Source: CAVQGZ01 sp942491665 (GTDB taxonomy: Bacteria; Actinomycetota; Actinomycetes; Jiangellales; Jiangellaceae). Taken from it: a stretch of 64,000 bases of DNA. The notes below the pieces were generated by a model. It saw only the letters and a program-made list of their open reading frames with translations, did no database searches and was not told where the DNA came from. This document shows, in pieces, positions 33,585 through 42,479 of this stretch (position 1 is the first letter of the stretch; every line of letters starts with the position of its first letter). Both the position numbers and the translations under genes were made by a program. The stretch is from the NCBI GenBank assembly GCA_942491665.1, contig CALOBR010000011.1:1-64000 (forward strand). The letters run 5' to 3'.

Positions 33585-34963
33585 CCGTGCATGAGGCGTC
33601 CGAAGGCGCGCGCGATGCGTGACTCGCGCCCGGTGCGGCCCTCCTCCGGGTCGGCCCACCCCATGGCCCGCAGCCCCGCGTTCACGCCGATCCAGCGCAG
33701 CGGCTCAGGCTCCCACCGCGGCGAGCGGTGACCCACCCAGGGCAGCGACACCAGGTCCGTCTCGCGACCGACGACCAGGTCGGCCAGCGTGCGGCCGGCG
33801 AGGTTCGACGTGCCGACCCCGTCCCCGACGTAGCCGCCGGCCCAGCCGAGTCCGGTGCTGCGGTCGAGCCCCACTGATGCCCACCAGTCGCGGGCGATGC
33901 CGAGCGGACCTGCCCATCGGTGCGTGATCGCGGCGTCCCCGAGCGAGGGAAGCATCGCGCGCAACGTGTCGGCGAGCCAGTCCCACACCTGCGGCACCTC
34001 GTCCTGGCCTGCCGACACGCCAGAGCCGTAGCGGTAGGGCGCGCCCCGCCCGCCGAACGCGACTCGGTCGTCAGCCGTGCGCTGGCCGTAGACGACCATG
34101 TGCCGCAGGTCGGTGAACGTCGTGCGAGCGGCCAGCCCCGCCTGGTGCCAGAAGTCTGCGCTGAGCGGCTCGGTGGCGATCATGGCCGAGTAGACGGGCA
34201 CCACGGCCCGTCTCGCGCTGGGCAGACCGGGGGAGTAGCCCTCGGTCGCACGCACGACCACGTCGGCGCGGACGGTGCCCGTCGGGGTGGTCGCCCGCCC
34301 TGGGTGTATGGCGGTCACCGGGGTGTGCTCGTGGATGACGCCGCCGCGTCGCTCGACGGCCCGCGCCAGCCCGCGCACGAGGCGTCCTGGATGCACCGCC
34401 GCGCAGTGAGCCTGCCGCACGGCGCCGCGAACGTCGGTGGCGTCGAGCACGCTGCGTGCCTCGCTCGGCTCGAGCAGGTCGACGTCGTCGGGCCCGAAGC
34501 CCCACGAGCGGGCATGGTCGACCGCAGCCCGGGCGCGCGCCCACTGCTGCGGCGAGCGGGCCAGCTCGATCGTCCCGCCCTTCGACCAGTGCGCGTCGAT
34601 CCCTTCGTCGGTGAGTATCTCACCGACATGATCGACGGTGGCGTTCATCGTCCGCTGCATCCGGACGGCCTCGCTACGCGCGGACGCCGCAGCTAGCGCC
34701 TCCCACGACGTCGGGAAGAGCGCGGAGCACCACCCGCCGTTGCGGCCGGACGCACCGAACCCGGCCACCTCGCGCTCCAGCACCACCACGCGCAGGGACG
34801 GGTCCGCCCGCAGCAGGTAGTAGGCGGTCCACAGCCCGGTGAACCCGGCGCCGACGATGGCGACGTCGACCTGCCTCGACCCGGGCAGTGCCGATCGGTC
34901 CGGGCCCTGCTCGTGCGGCGGCAGCGTGTCGTGCCACAGCGAGAGGTCTCGGTAGGAGCGCAC
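33581..34963 (-). CDS. FAD-dependent DadA/PuuB-type oxidoreductase (copy 1)
   Basis: Flavoprotein of the DAO family, which oxidises secondary or primary amines and amino acids. The 460-residue protein begins with a Rossmann GxGxxG motif, VAIVGAGFTGLWTAYYLLRA, followed by FGASGRNGGWCSALFPTS. The C-terminal FAD contact is GYVGDGVGTSNLAGRTLADL. It resembles gamma-glutamylputrescine oxidase PuuB and related amine oxidases. It lies between a PPOX-type gene (3-base gap) and a GNAT gene (4-base overlap). No glutamylputrescine synthetase (puuA) is in the window. Confidence 0.85.
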   Translation of the reverse strand: MRSYRDLSLWHDTLPPHEQGPDRSALPGSRQVDVAIVGAGFTGLWTAYYLLRADPSLRVVVLEREVAGFGASGRNGGWCSALFPTSWEALAAASARSEAVRMQRTMNATVDHVGEILTDEGIDAHWSKGGTIELARSPQQWARARAAVDHARSWGFGPDDVDLLEPSEARSVLDATDVRGAVRQAHCAAVHPGRLVRGLARAVERRGGVIHEHTPVTAIHPGRATTPTGTVRADVVVRATEGYSPGLPSARRAVVPVYSAMIATEPLSADFWHQAGLAARTTFTDLRHMVVYGQRTADDRVAFGGRGAPYRYGSGVSAGQDEVPQVWDWLADTLRAMLPSLGDAAITHRWAGPLGIARDWWASVGLDRSTGLGWAGGYVGDGVGTSNLAGRTLADLVVGRETDLVSLPWVGHRSPRWEPEPLRWIGVNAGLRAMGWADPEEGRTGRESRIARAFGRLMHG

Positions 34964-34966
34964 CTG

Positions 34967-35629
34967 CTACACCTGCGCACCTGGCGCCGGGACGTCGGCC
35001 AGGTAGGCGGGGGCGTCGACGCTGTTGAGCAGGTCTGGGGCGTCGAGCGCGGGCCCCACCGTAGCTGTCACGGGCACAACCCCAGCCCACACCGGGCGGA
35101 GCAAGTCGTCGCCCTCGTCGGTGGGCCAGCCGTCGTTCACCTTCACCGACCACTCCGCCAGCGGCATGCTGAGAACGGACGTCGCGGCGAGCTCCTTGCG
35201 GGTCGGTGGGCGAAGGTCGGCCCAGCGCCCGGGCACTGACGCCTCGCTGATGCGCACCAGGGCAGCAAGCTTGGCGTCTGCGTCGGTCAGCGGCGTGAAC
35301 CCGCCCAGCACCATCGCGCTGCGGTAGCGCATCGACACCTCGAACGCCGCGCGCGCCAGCACGTACCCGTCGAGCAGCGTCACCGTCACGCATGTGTCGG
35401 CACCGTCGGCCAGAAGCCGGAACGCCCGCGACCCGGTCGAGCCGTGCACGAGCAGCGTGTCGTCGTCACGGGCGTAGGACAGCGGGACGACCAGCGGCTG
35501 GGTGTCGTCGACCACGGCGACATGAGCCACCCGACCCGCGTCAAGCACCGCGTCGAGTGCGTCGCGGTCGAGCACCTGATGGTGCGGAAGGCGGCGGACG
35601 GTCGTGCGCGAGCTCAGAGCAGGTCCCAC
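34967..35629 (-). CDS. Pyridoxamine 5'-phosphate oxidase-fold protein
   Basis: A 220-residue split-barrel flavin-binding protein of the Pyridox_ox_2 type. The pattern GRVAHVAVVDDTQPLVVPLSYA, GSTGSRAFRLLADG and FEVSMRYRSAMVLG is typical. The substrate is not known. Position between the aminotransferase and the oxidoreductase suggests a part in amine breakdown or vitamin B6/flavin supply to these enzymes. The start at 35629 overlaps the aminotransferase end by 16 bases; a slightly later start is possible. Confidence 0.8.
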   Translation of the reverse strand: MGPALSSRTTVRRLPHHQVLDRDALDAVLDAGRVAHVAVVDDTQPLVVPLSYARDDDTLLVHGSTGSRAFRLLADGADTCVTVTLLDGYVLARAAFEVSMRYRSAMVLGGFTPLTDADAKLAALVRISEASVPGRWADLRPPTRKELAATSVLSMPLAEWSVKVNDGWPTDEGDDLLRPVWAGVVPVTATVGPALDAPDLLNSVDAPAYLADVPAPGAQV

Positions 35630-37011
35630 GCCTGGGTCAGCACGCGGCGCAGGATCCGCTCGATCTCGTCGAACTCCCGCTGGCCGCAGATCAGCGGCGG
35701 GGCGAGCTGGATGACCGGGTCGCCACGGTCGTCGGCTCGGCAGTAGAGCCCGTTGTCGAACAGCGCCTTGGACAAGAACCCGCGCAGCAGCCGCTCGGAC
35801 TCGTCCTCGTCGAACGTCTCGCGGGTCTCCTTGTTCTTGACCATCTCGATGCCGTAGAAGTAGCCGGCGCCGCGGACGTCCCCGACGATCGGCAGGTCGT
35901 ACAGCTTCTCCAGCGTCGCGCGGAACGCGTCCTCGTTGGCGCGGACGTGCTCAATGATCCCCTCGCGCTCGAAGAGGTCGAGGTTGGCCAGCGCCACCGC
36001 GGCGCCCACGGGGTGCCCGCCCCACGTGTAGCCGTGGGCGAACATCTGCGTGCCGTGGCGGAACGGCTCGAAGAGCCGGTCGCTGGCGATCATCGCGCCC
36101 ATCGGCACATAGCCCGACGTCATGCCCTTGGCGGTGGTGATGATGTCGGGCGTGACCCCGTACCGGCTCATGGCGAAGTAGTCGCCGATCCGCCCGAAGG
36201 CGGTGATGGTCTCGTCGGCGACCATCAGCACGCCGTAGGTGTCACAGATCTCGCGAACTCGCTGCAGGTACCCGGGTGGGGGCGGGAAGCACCCGCCGGA
36301 GTTCTGGACAGGCTCGACGAAGACCGCCGCGACCGTCTCAGGCCCCTCGACGAGGATGGCCTCCTCGATGCGGTTCGCCGCCCACTGGCCGAACGCGTGC
36401 AGGTCGTCGCCGTGCTCCGGCGCCCGGTAGAAGTTGGTGTTGGGCACCTTGTGGGTGCCGGGCACCAGCGGTTCGAAGTACTGCTTGGCGAACGGGATGC
36501 CGGTGATGGACAGCGCCCCCTGTGGCGTGCCGTGGTAGGCGATGGCCCGGCTGATCACCTTGTAGCGGGTGGGCTCGCCAGTGATCTTGAAGTATTGCTT
36601 GGCCAGCTTCCATGCCGTCTCGACGGCCTCGCCGCCGCCGCTGGTGAAGAACACCCGGTTGAGGTCGCCCGGGGCCAACGAGGCCAGCCGCTCGGCCAGC
36701 TCGATGGCGCGCGGGTGGGCGTAGGACCAGATGGGGAAGAACGCCAGCTCGCGCGCCTGCTGTGCGGCGGCGTCGGCGAGCTCGGCGCGACCGTGACCCG
36801 CTTGCACGACGAACAGCCCGGCCAGGCCGTCCAGGTAGCGGTTGCCCTGGTCGTCGGTGATGTAGGCGCCCTCCCCCTTGACGATGACCGGGACGTGCCC
36901 GCCCGTCTCGTACGTGGAGTGCCGCGTGAAGTGCATCCAGAGGTTGTTCTGCGCCGATCGAGCCAGCGCGTCCTCGCCCGGTTCGTCCACGTACTGCGGT
37001 GTGACGGTCAT
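35614..37011 (-). CDS. Class III omega-aminotransferase (putrescine/diamine type)
   Basis: PLP-dependent class III aminotransferase of 465 residues. Features: HPRAIELAERLASLAPGDLN, FFTSGGGEAVETAWKLAK, the Asp in VADETITAFGRIG and the PLP Lys in ITTAKGMTSGYVPMGAM. It resembles SpuC/putrescine-pyruvate and related omega-amine transaminases, which fits a role in turning putrescine into 4-aminobutanal for the dehydrogenase encoded across the divergent promoter. I chose the ATG at 37011, with GGGGAG upstream and a 4-base overlap with the Lrp gene; a second ATG at 37023 is less likely. A beta-alanine/pyruvate role is an alternative. Confidence 0.88.
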   Translation of the reverse strand: MTVTPQYVDEPGEDALARSAQNNLWMHFTRHSTYETGGHVPVIVKGEGAYITDDQGNRYLDGLAGLFVVQAGHGRAELADAAAQQARELAFFPIWSYAHPRAIELAERLASLAPGDLNRVFFTSGGGEAVETAWKLAKQYFKITGEPTRYKVISRAIAYHGTPQGALSITGIPFAKQYFEPLVPGTHKVPNTNFYRAPEHGDDLHAFGQWAANRIEEAILVEGPETVAAVFVEPVQNSGGCFPPPPGYLQRVREICDTYGVLMVADETITAFGRIGDYFAMSRYGVTPDIITTAKGMTSGYVPMGAMIASDRLFEPFRHGTQMFAHGYTWGGHPVGAAVALANLDLFEREGIIEHVRANEDAFRATLEKLYDLPIVGDVRGAGYFYGIEMVKNKETRETFDEDESERLLRGFLSKALFDNGLYCRADDRGDPVIQLAPPLICGQREFDEIERILRRVLTQAWDLL

Positions 37012-37481
37012 GACACTCCCCATGAGTAGGTCTGCTTCGCGAGCTTCAGGTACACGAACGTCTCGGTGGCCACGACGGACGGCACGCTGCGAATCTGGCG
37101 GTGGACGACCTCGAGCAGGTGGTCGTCGCTGCGGCAGACGACCTCGACGAGCAGGTCGAACGAGCCCGCGGTGACCACGACGTAGGACACCTCCGTCATC
37201 TCGGCCAGACGCTCGGCCACCGGCTCCGGGTCACCGCTCACCCGCACGCCGACCATGGCCTGCCGGGCGAAGCCCAGCTCCAGCGGGTCGGTGACCGCGA
37301 CGACATCCATGATGCCCGCCTCGGTGAGGCGCCCGACCCGAGCGCGCACTGCCGCCTCGGACAGGCCAACCGCCTTGCCGATCGCGGCGTACGAGCGGCG
37401 ACCGTCCTGCTGCAGCTCGGCGATGATCGCCTTCGCCGTGTCGTCGAGCATGATGCTGCTGGCACGCCGTCGTTCGCTCAC
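37008..37481 (-). CDS. Lrp/AsnC family transcriptional regulator
   Basis: A 157-residue Lrp-type regulator: N-terminal helix-turn-helix (LQQDGRRSYAAIGKAVGLSE, VRARVGRLTEAGI) and C-terminal ligand domain (VGVRVSGDPEPVAERL, EVSYVVVTAGSFDLLVEVV). It is the first gene of the leftward operon and faces the potD operon across 192 bases, so it probably controls both in response to a polyamine or an amino acid product. The GTG at 37481 has CAGACT 7 bases upstream, a leaderless pattern; an internal ATG at 37451 is possible. Confidence 0.92.
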   Translation of the reverse strand: MSERRRASSIMLDDTAKAIIAELQQDGRRSYAAIGKAVGLSEAAVRARVGRLTEAGIMDVVAVTDPLELGFARQAMVGVRVSGDPEPVAERLAEMTEVSYVVVTAGSFDLLVEVVCRSDDHLLEVVHRQIRSVPSVVATETFVYLKLAKQTYSWGVS

Positions 37482-37608
37482 GGCAGGGAGTCTGCGCCAG
37501 GACCGAGCGCCGAGCAAGGCGTTCCCGCGATATCCGCAGCGCGAGACCGGCCGCGACGCGGATTTCGTCACGATTCACACACAGTCTGGTCCAAACCCCG
37601 GTTCTTGG

Positions 37609-37638
37609 TTGGTCCGCTACCGTGCCCGTGCGTACAGT
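37609..37638 (+). promoter_or_regulatory. Candidate potD promoter in the divergent region
   Basis: TTGGTC (37609-37614), 18-base spacer, TACAGT (37633-37638). The leader of about 30 bases contains TTGGAGG before the potD GTG. The 37482-37673 region also serves the divergent Lrp gene and is the natural place for its binding sites. Confidence 0.5.
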
Positions 37639-37673
37639 CTGCCGAACCGTTCGACGCCCTCCTTGGAGGTTCT

Positions 37674-38864
37674 GTGTCCATTGCCAGCCAACGGATCAGC
37701 CGGCGCAGGCTGCTGCGCAACACCGGACTTGTGGGGGCCGCAGCGATCGGTGCTCCGGCGCTGGCCGCATGTGGCACAGACCCAGTCGAGTCCGCTGCGC
37801 CGAGCGCCGAGGACGTCTCTGCCACTGATCCGAACCTGCGGTTCGACAACTGGCCGCTCTACATCGACGTCGACGAGGAGGACGAGAACGTCCGCCCCAC
37901 GTTGGCGGCGTTCGAGGCTGACAGTGGCATCAGTGTCGAGTACGTCGAGGCGGTCAACGACAACAACGAGTACTTCGCCAAGATCTCTCCCCAGCTCAGC
38001 GCCGGCCAGGCGATCGGCGCCGACGTGTTCGTCGTCACCGACTGGCTCGTGGCTCGCCTGATCAGCCTCGGCTGGCTGCAGGAGCTCGACAAGGAGAACC
38101 TGGCTACCGTCGAGGCCAACCTTGACCCGGCGCTGCGCACTCCGGGCTTCGACCCTGAGAGGCTCTACTCCGTGCCGTGGCAGTCGGGCATCACCGGCAT
38201 CGCCTACAACGCCAAGGCGCTACCGAACGGCATCGCGTCGCTGGACCAGCTGCTCACCGACCCTGCGCTGGCCGGCAAGGTCACGCTGTTCTCTGGCATG
38301 CGCGAGTCGCTCCCGATCCTCGCCGCGGCGCAGGGCAACGGGCTCGAGGGCTTCACCGACGGCGACGTCGACGCCGCCATCGCGAAGGTGTCCGAGGCGG
38401 TGGCGAATGGCCAGATCCGGCGGTTCACCGGCAACGACTACGCCGACGACCTGGCTCAGGGCAACGTCGTCGCCGCTCTGGCGTGGTCGGGAGACGTCGC
38501 CCAGCTGCAGTTCGACAACCCCGACCTCGAGTTCGTCATCCCTGACGAGGGCGGCGAGCTGTGGTCGGACAACATGGTGGTGCCCGTCGGGGCCACTCGC
38601 AAGACCAACGTCGAGAGGCTGATGGACTGGTACTACCAGCCCGAGATCGCCGCGGACCTGGTCAACTGGGTCGGCTACGTGTCACCGGTGCCAGCGGCGA
38701 AAGACGTGCTGCTCGCCTCCGGGGACGAGTTCTCGATCGCCACGGCCAACTCGCCGCTGGTCTTCCCCAGCGAGGGCGACCTGGCCAACGTGTCGGTCAG
38801 CCGTGAGCTGACCGAGGACGAGGAGGTCCGCTACGAGCAGGACTGGAACTCTGTCGTCACATGA
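37674..38864 (+). CDS. potD: Polyamine-binding lipoprotein PotD (Tat-type signal)
   Basis: Extracellular solute-binding protein of 396 residues for spermidine/putrescine ABC uptake. The N-terminus combines a twin-arginine-like SRRRLLRNTG with a lipobox LAACG, so it is probably a lipoprotein exported folded. The mature part shows LRFDNWPLYIDVDEED, DVFVVTDWLVARLISLGWLQ and VPWQSGITGIAYNAKAL, as in PotD/PotF. The GTG has TTGGAGG upstream. The stop overlaps the start of the aldehyde dehydrogenase gene by 4 bases. Confidence 0.92.
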   Translation: MSIASQRISRRRLLRNTGLVGAAAIGAPALAACGTDPVESAAPSAEDVSATDPNLRFDNWPLYIDVDEEDENVRPTLAAFEADSGISVEYVEAVNDNNEYFAKISPQLSAGQAIGADVFVVTDWLVARLISLGWLQELDKENLATVEANLDPALRTPGFDPERLYSVPWQSGITGIAYNAKALPNGIASLDQLLTDPALAGKVTLFSGMRESLPILAAAQGNGLEGFTDGDVDAAIAKVSEAVANGQIRRFTGNDYADDLAQGNVVAALAWSGDVAQLQFDNPDLEFVIPDEGGELWSDNMVVPVGATRKTNVERLMDWYYQPEIAADLVNWVGYVSPVPAAKDVLLASGDEFSIATANSPLVFPSEGDLANVSVSRELTEDEEVRYEQDWNSVVT

Positions 38865-40354
38865 GCGGGAGCGACGGCTTCAGCCAAGGCATGCAGCTGA
38901 TCGACGGACGTCGTCGCCGCGCTGATGGGGACACGTCGCCGCTGACCGACCCGTCCACCGGTGAGGTGATCGCCCAGGTCGACCACGCGGGAGCCGACCT
39001 GGTCGACGAGGCAGTCGCCGCAGCAGGGCGCGCGTTCGCCCACTGGAGCGTGACCACACCGGCCGAGCGCAGCACGCTCATGCACCGATGGGCAGCCATC
39101 CTGGCCGAGCGCGCCGACGACCTGGCTCGGGTCGAGACCCGCCAGGCCGGCAAGCCGATTCGCCTGTCCACCGAGTTCGACGTTCCCGGAACCGTGGACA
39201 ACACGGCCTTCTTCGCCGGGGCCGCGCGCAACCTGGAGGGCAAGGCCGCCGCGGAGTACTCCGCCGACCACACCTCTATGGTCCGCCGCGAGCCGATCGG
39301 CGTCGTGGGCTCGGTCGCCCCGTGGAACTACCCGCTGCAGATGGCTGCCTGGAAGATCCTGCCGGCAGTGGCGGCCGGCAACACCATCGTCCTCAAGCCC
39401 GCCGAGATCACTCCGGTCACGTCGGTGATGTTTGCGCAGGCCGCGCTCGACGCCGGCATCCCGCCCGGGGTGGTCAACGTCGTCACCGGCCGTGGCGCCG
39501 TCGCTGGTGAGGCGCTCGTGAGCCACCCGGACGTCGACATGGTCTCGTTCACCGGCTCCACACCGGTCGGTACCCGAGTGATGAAGCTCGCCGCCGACCG
39601 CGCCGCCCGCGTCCACCTCGAGCTGGGTGGCAAGGCGCCGTTCGTCGTTCTGGAGGATGCGGATCTGGACGCGGCGATCCACGGAGCCGTTGCGGGGTCG
39701 CTCATCAACACCGGACAGGACTGCACCGCTGCGACGCGTGCCTACGTCCATGCCTCGTTGTACGCCGACTTCGTCGCCGGTGTCGCCGACCTCATGGCCG
39801 GGGTGCGTCTCGGTCCGACGCAGGACGAGGCGACAGACCAGGGCCCGCTGGTGTCCTTCGCGCAGCGCGACCGTGTCGCCGGGTTCGTCGAGCGGTCACG
39901 CCGGTACGCCACGGTCGTACGCGGCGGACAGGCTCCCGGCGGGGAGCTCGCCGCAGGCGCCTACTACGAGCCCACCTTGATCGTCGATGCCGCCCACGAC
40001 AGCGAGGTGGTGTGCGAGGAGATCTTCGGTCCCGTCCTCGTGGTGCTGCCCGTCGCCGACGACGACGCGGCGTTGGCCGCGGCCAACGACACCCGCTACG
40101 GCCTGGCCGCCTCCGTGTGGACCCGAGACGTGCACCGGGCGCTTCGGTTCACGCGCGGCATCGCGGCCGGTGCGGTCTGGGTCAACGACCACATCCCGAT
40201 CATCAGCGAGATGCCGCACGGCGGGTACAAGAAGTCGGGTTTCGGCAAAGACATGAGCACGTACTCCTTCGAGGAGTACACCAACGTCAAGCACGTGATG
40301 TACGACGTGACCGGGGCAGCGCGCAAGGAGTGGCACCGGACGATCTTCAGCTGA
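38861..40354 (+). CDS. Aminobutyraldehyde-type dehydrogenase (NAD)
   Basis: Aldehyde dehydrogenase of 497 residues. It has the NAD-fold block PWNYPLQMAAWKILPAVAAG, catalytic Glu in LELGGKAP, catalytic Cys in NTGQDCTAATR, and EEIFGPVLVVLP. Similarity to PatD/PuuC-type 4-aminobutyraldehyde dehydrogenases and the context between potD and potA suggest conversion of 4-aminobutanal to GABA. Its place inside the transporter operon, with 4-base overlap to potD, is unusual. The C-terminus GKDMSTYSFEEYTNVKHVMYD is typical of the group. Confidence 0.88.
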   Translation: MSGSDGFSQGMQLIDGRRRRADGDTSPLTDPSTGEVIAQVDHAGADLVDEAVAAAGRAFAHWSVTTPAERSTLMHRWAAILAERADDLARVETRQAGKPIRLSTEFDVPGTVDNTAFFAGAARNLEGKAAAEYSADHTSMVRREPIGVVGSVAPWNYPLQMAAWKILPAVAAGNTIVLKPAEITPVTSVMFAQAALDAGIPPGVVNVVTGRGAVAGEALVSHPDVDMVSFTGSTPVGTRVMKLAADRAARVHLELGGKAPFVVLEDADLDAAIHGAVAGSLINTGQDCTAATRAYVHASLYADFVAGVADLMAGVRLGPTQDEATDQGPLVSFAQRDRVAGFVERSRRYATVVRGGQAPGGELAAGAYYEPTLIVDAAHDSEVVCEEIFGPVLVVLPVADDDAALAAANDTRYGLAASVWTRDVHRALRFTRGIAAGAVWVNDHIPIISEMPHGGYKKSGFGKDMSTYSFEEYTNVKHVMYDVTGAARKEWHRTIFS

Positions 40355-40383
40355 CGGCGCTGGTCGCCGGAAGGGACGTGACT

Positions 40384-41547
40384 GTGGCCGACACCGACTC
40401 AGGAGATCTGCGCCTGGTCAGGCTCACCAAGACGTTCGGCGACGCTGCCGCGGTGGACGACCTGTCCCTGACCATCCCGCAGGGCTCGTTCTTCGCTCTG
40501 CTGGGCCCGTCCGGGTGTGGCAAGACCACCACGCTGCGCATGGTGGCTGGGCTCGAGCAGCCGACGCAGGGCGCGATCCACCTCGGGGACACCGACATCA
40601 CCGGCATGAAGCCGTACAAGCGCCCGGTGAACACCGTCTTCCAGAGCTACGCGTTGTTCCCGCACCTCGACATCTTCGAGAACGTTGCCTTCGGCCTGCG
40701 GCGTCGGGGCATCAAGGACGTGGGTGCGCAGGTGGCGCAGATGCTCGAGCTGGTCGAGCTGACCGGCTTCGAGAAGCGCAAGCCCCACCAGCTCTCCGGT
40801 GGCCAGCAGCAGCGCGTGGCGGTTGCGCGCGCGCTGATCAACCACCCGAACTTGTTGCTGCTCGACGAGCCGCTCGGCGCGCTCGACCTCAAGCTGCGCC
40901 GGCAGATGCAGCTCGAGCTCAAGCGCATCCAGACCGAGGTCGGCATCACCTTCGTCCACGTGACTCACGACCAAGAAGAGGCCATGACGATGGCCGACAC
41001 CGTGGCGGTGATGAACGAGGGGCGGATCGAGCAGCTCGGCTCGCCGGTCGACCTGTACGAGAACCCGATGACCGCCTTCGTGGCGAACTTTCTCGGCCAG
41101 TCGAACATGGTGGACGGCGACGTCGTCGACCGCGCCGGTGACGACGTGGTCGTGGACGTCGCCGGGCAGCGCCTGGCCATCCCACGCTCCCGCATGCACT
41201 CCGACGCCTCGTCGGTGCACGTCGGCGTGCGGCCGGAGAAGGTCTCGATCCTGCCCGTCGAGGACGAGGAGCAGATCCCGCCGGGCCACAACCGCATGGT
41301 CGGCGTGATCGAGGACGCGAGCTTCATGGGCGTCTCCACCGAGTACACCGTCACCCTGCCCTGGGGCGGCGGCTTCGGTGTCTTCGCCCAGAACCTACGG
41401 CGGGACACCCGGCTGGTGCCGGCAGCCCAGGTGGTCGTGCACTGGGCACCGGAGCACACGTTCGCCCTCGACCCGGCCGAGCCCGTCGACGCCGGCGTCG
41501 ACCCGGACGCTCGGCTGCGCCGCGTCGCGGGCCAGGCCACCCGGTGA
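40384..41547 (+). CDS. potA: Polyamine ABC transporter ATP-binding protein PotA
   Basis: ATPase of the spermidine/putrescine importer, 387 residues. Walker A GPSGCGKTTTLRMVAG, signature LSGGQQQRVAVARAL, Walker B LLLLDEPLGALD and switch His in FVHVTHDQEEAM are clear. The C-terminal TOBE domain includes VHVGVRPEKVSIL. Two GTGs compete: 40384 has GGAAGGG at a good distance, while 40378 is too close. The stop overlaps the potB start. Confidence 0.94.
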   Translation: MADTDSGDLRLVRLTKTFGDAAAVDDLSLTIPQGSFFALLGPSGCGKTTTLRMVAGLEQPTQGAIHLGDTDITGMKPYKRPVNTVFQSYALFPHLDIFENVAFGLRRRGIKDVGAQVAQMLELVELTGFEKRKPHQLSGGQQQRVAVARALINHPNLLLLDEPLGALDLKLRRQMQLELKRIQTEVGITFVHVTHDQEEAMTMADTVAVMNEGRIEQLGSPVDLYENPMTAFVANFLGQSNMVDGDVVDRAGDDVVVDVAGQRLAIPRSRMHSDASSVHVGVRPEKVSILPVEDEEQIPPGHNRMVGVIEDASFMGVSTEYTVTLPWGGGFGVFAQNLRRDTRLVPAAQVVVHWAPEHTFALDPAEPVDAGVDPDARLRRVAGQATR

Positions 41548-42479
41548 CCGTTCTTGCCCACGTCCCCACCCCCGGGGAGGGTGGGCCACCGGCCGCGCCC
41601 GCGCCCGCCCGTCCCAAGGGACGGTGGGTGCCCTACCTGCTGCTGGCTCCGGGACTGATCTGGCTGGCGTTCTTCTTCATCCTGCCGACGATCACGCTGG
41701 TGTCGACGTCACTGCAGACCGGCTCGCTCGCGACGGGCTTTCAGCAGACGTTCTCGTTCAGCAACTACACCAGCGCCTGGAGCGAGTTCTACCCGCAGTT
41801 CGGGCGCTCCCTGGTCTACGCGTCCATCGCGACGCTCGCCGCACTCGCGATCGCCTACCCGCTGGCCTACACGATCGCGTTCAAGGCCGGCAAGTACCGC
41901 AACCTGATGCTGGTGCTCGTGATCGCGCCGTTCTACACGTCGTTCCTGCTGCGGACGTTGGCCTGGAAGACGATCCTCGCTGACAACGGCGTCATCGTTC
42001 AGACGATGGAGCGCCTGGGCATCCTCGATGTTCTGTCGTTCATCGGGCTCACTGCCGACGACCGGGTGCTGGCGACACCACTGGCGGTCATCACCGGTCT
42101 GACGTACAACTTCCTACCGTTCATGACGCTGCCGCTCTACGCCAGCCTCGAGCGGATGGACCCTCGGCTGATCGAGGCGGCAAGCGACCTCTACGCGTCG
42201 GCGTTCACGGCCTTCCGCAAGGTCACGTTCCCGCTGTCGCTGCCCGGGGTCGTCGCCGGGACACTGCTGACCTTCATCCCGGCCGCCGGTGACTACATCA
42301 ACGCCTCGCTGCTGGGAAGCCTGCCGGCCACGTCCATGATCGGCAACGTCATCGATGCGCTGTTCTTGCGCGTGCTCGACTACCCACGGGCCGCGGCGTT
42401 GTCGGTGACCCTGATGGTGGTCATCGTCGCGATGGTCGCGGTGTACGTGCGCCGCGCCGGGACGGAGGAGCTGGTCTGA
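41544..42479 (+). CDS. potB: Polyamine ABC transporter permease PotB
   Basis: Inner-membrane permease of 311 residues with six membrane segments. The first is YLLLAPGLIWLAFFFILPTI. The EAA loop that contacts PotA reads IEAASDLYASAFTAFRKVTF. The N-terminal 25 residues are polar and proline-rich. The GTG start overlaps the potA stop by 4 bases, and its own stop shares a base with potC. Confidence 0.93.
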   Translation: MTVLAHVPTPGEGGPPAAPAPARPKGRWVPYLLLAPGLIWLAFFFILPTITLVSTSLQTGSLATGFQQTFSFSNYTSAWSEFYPQFGRSLVYASIATLAALAIAYPLAYTIAFKAGKYRNLMLVLVIAPFYTSFLLRTLAWKTILADNGVIVQTMERLGILDVLSFIGLTADDRVLATPLAVITGLTYNFLPFMTLPLYASLERMDPRLIEAASDLYASAFTAFRKVTFPLSLPGVVAGTLLTFIPAAGDYINASLLGSLPATSMIGNVIDALFLRVLDYPRAAALSVTLMVVIVAMVAVYVRRAGTEELV

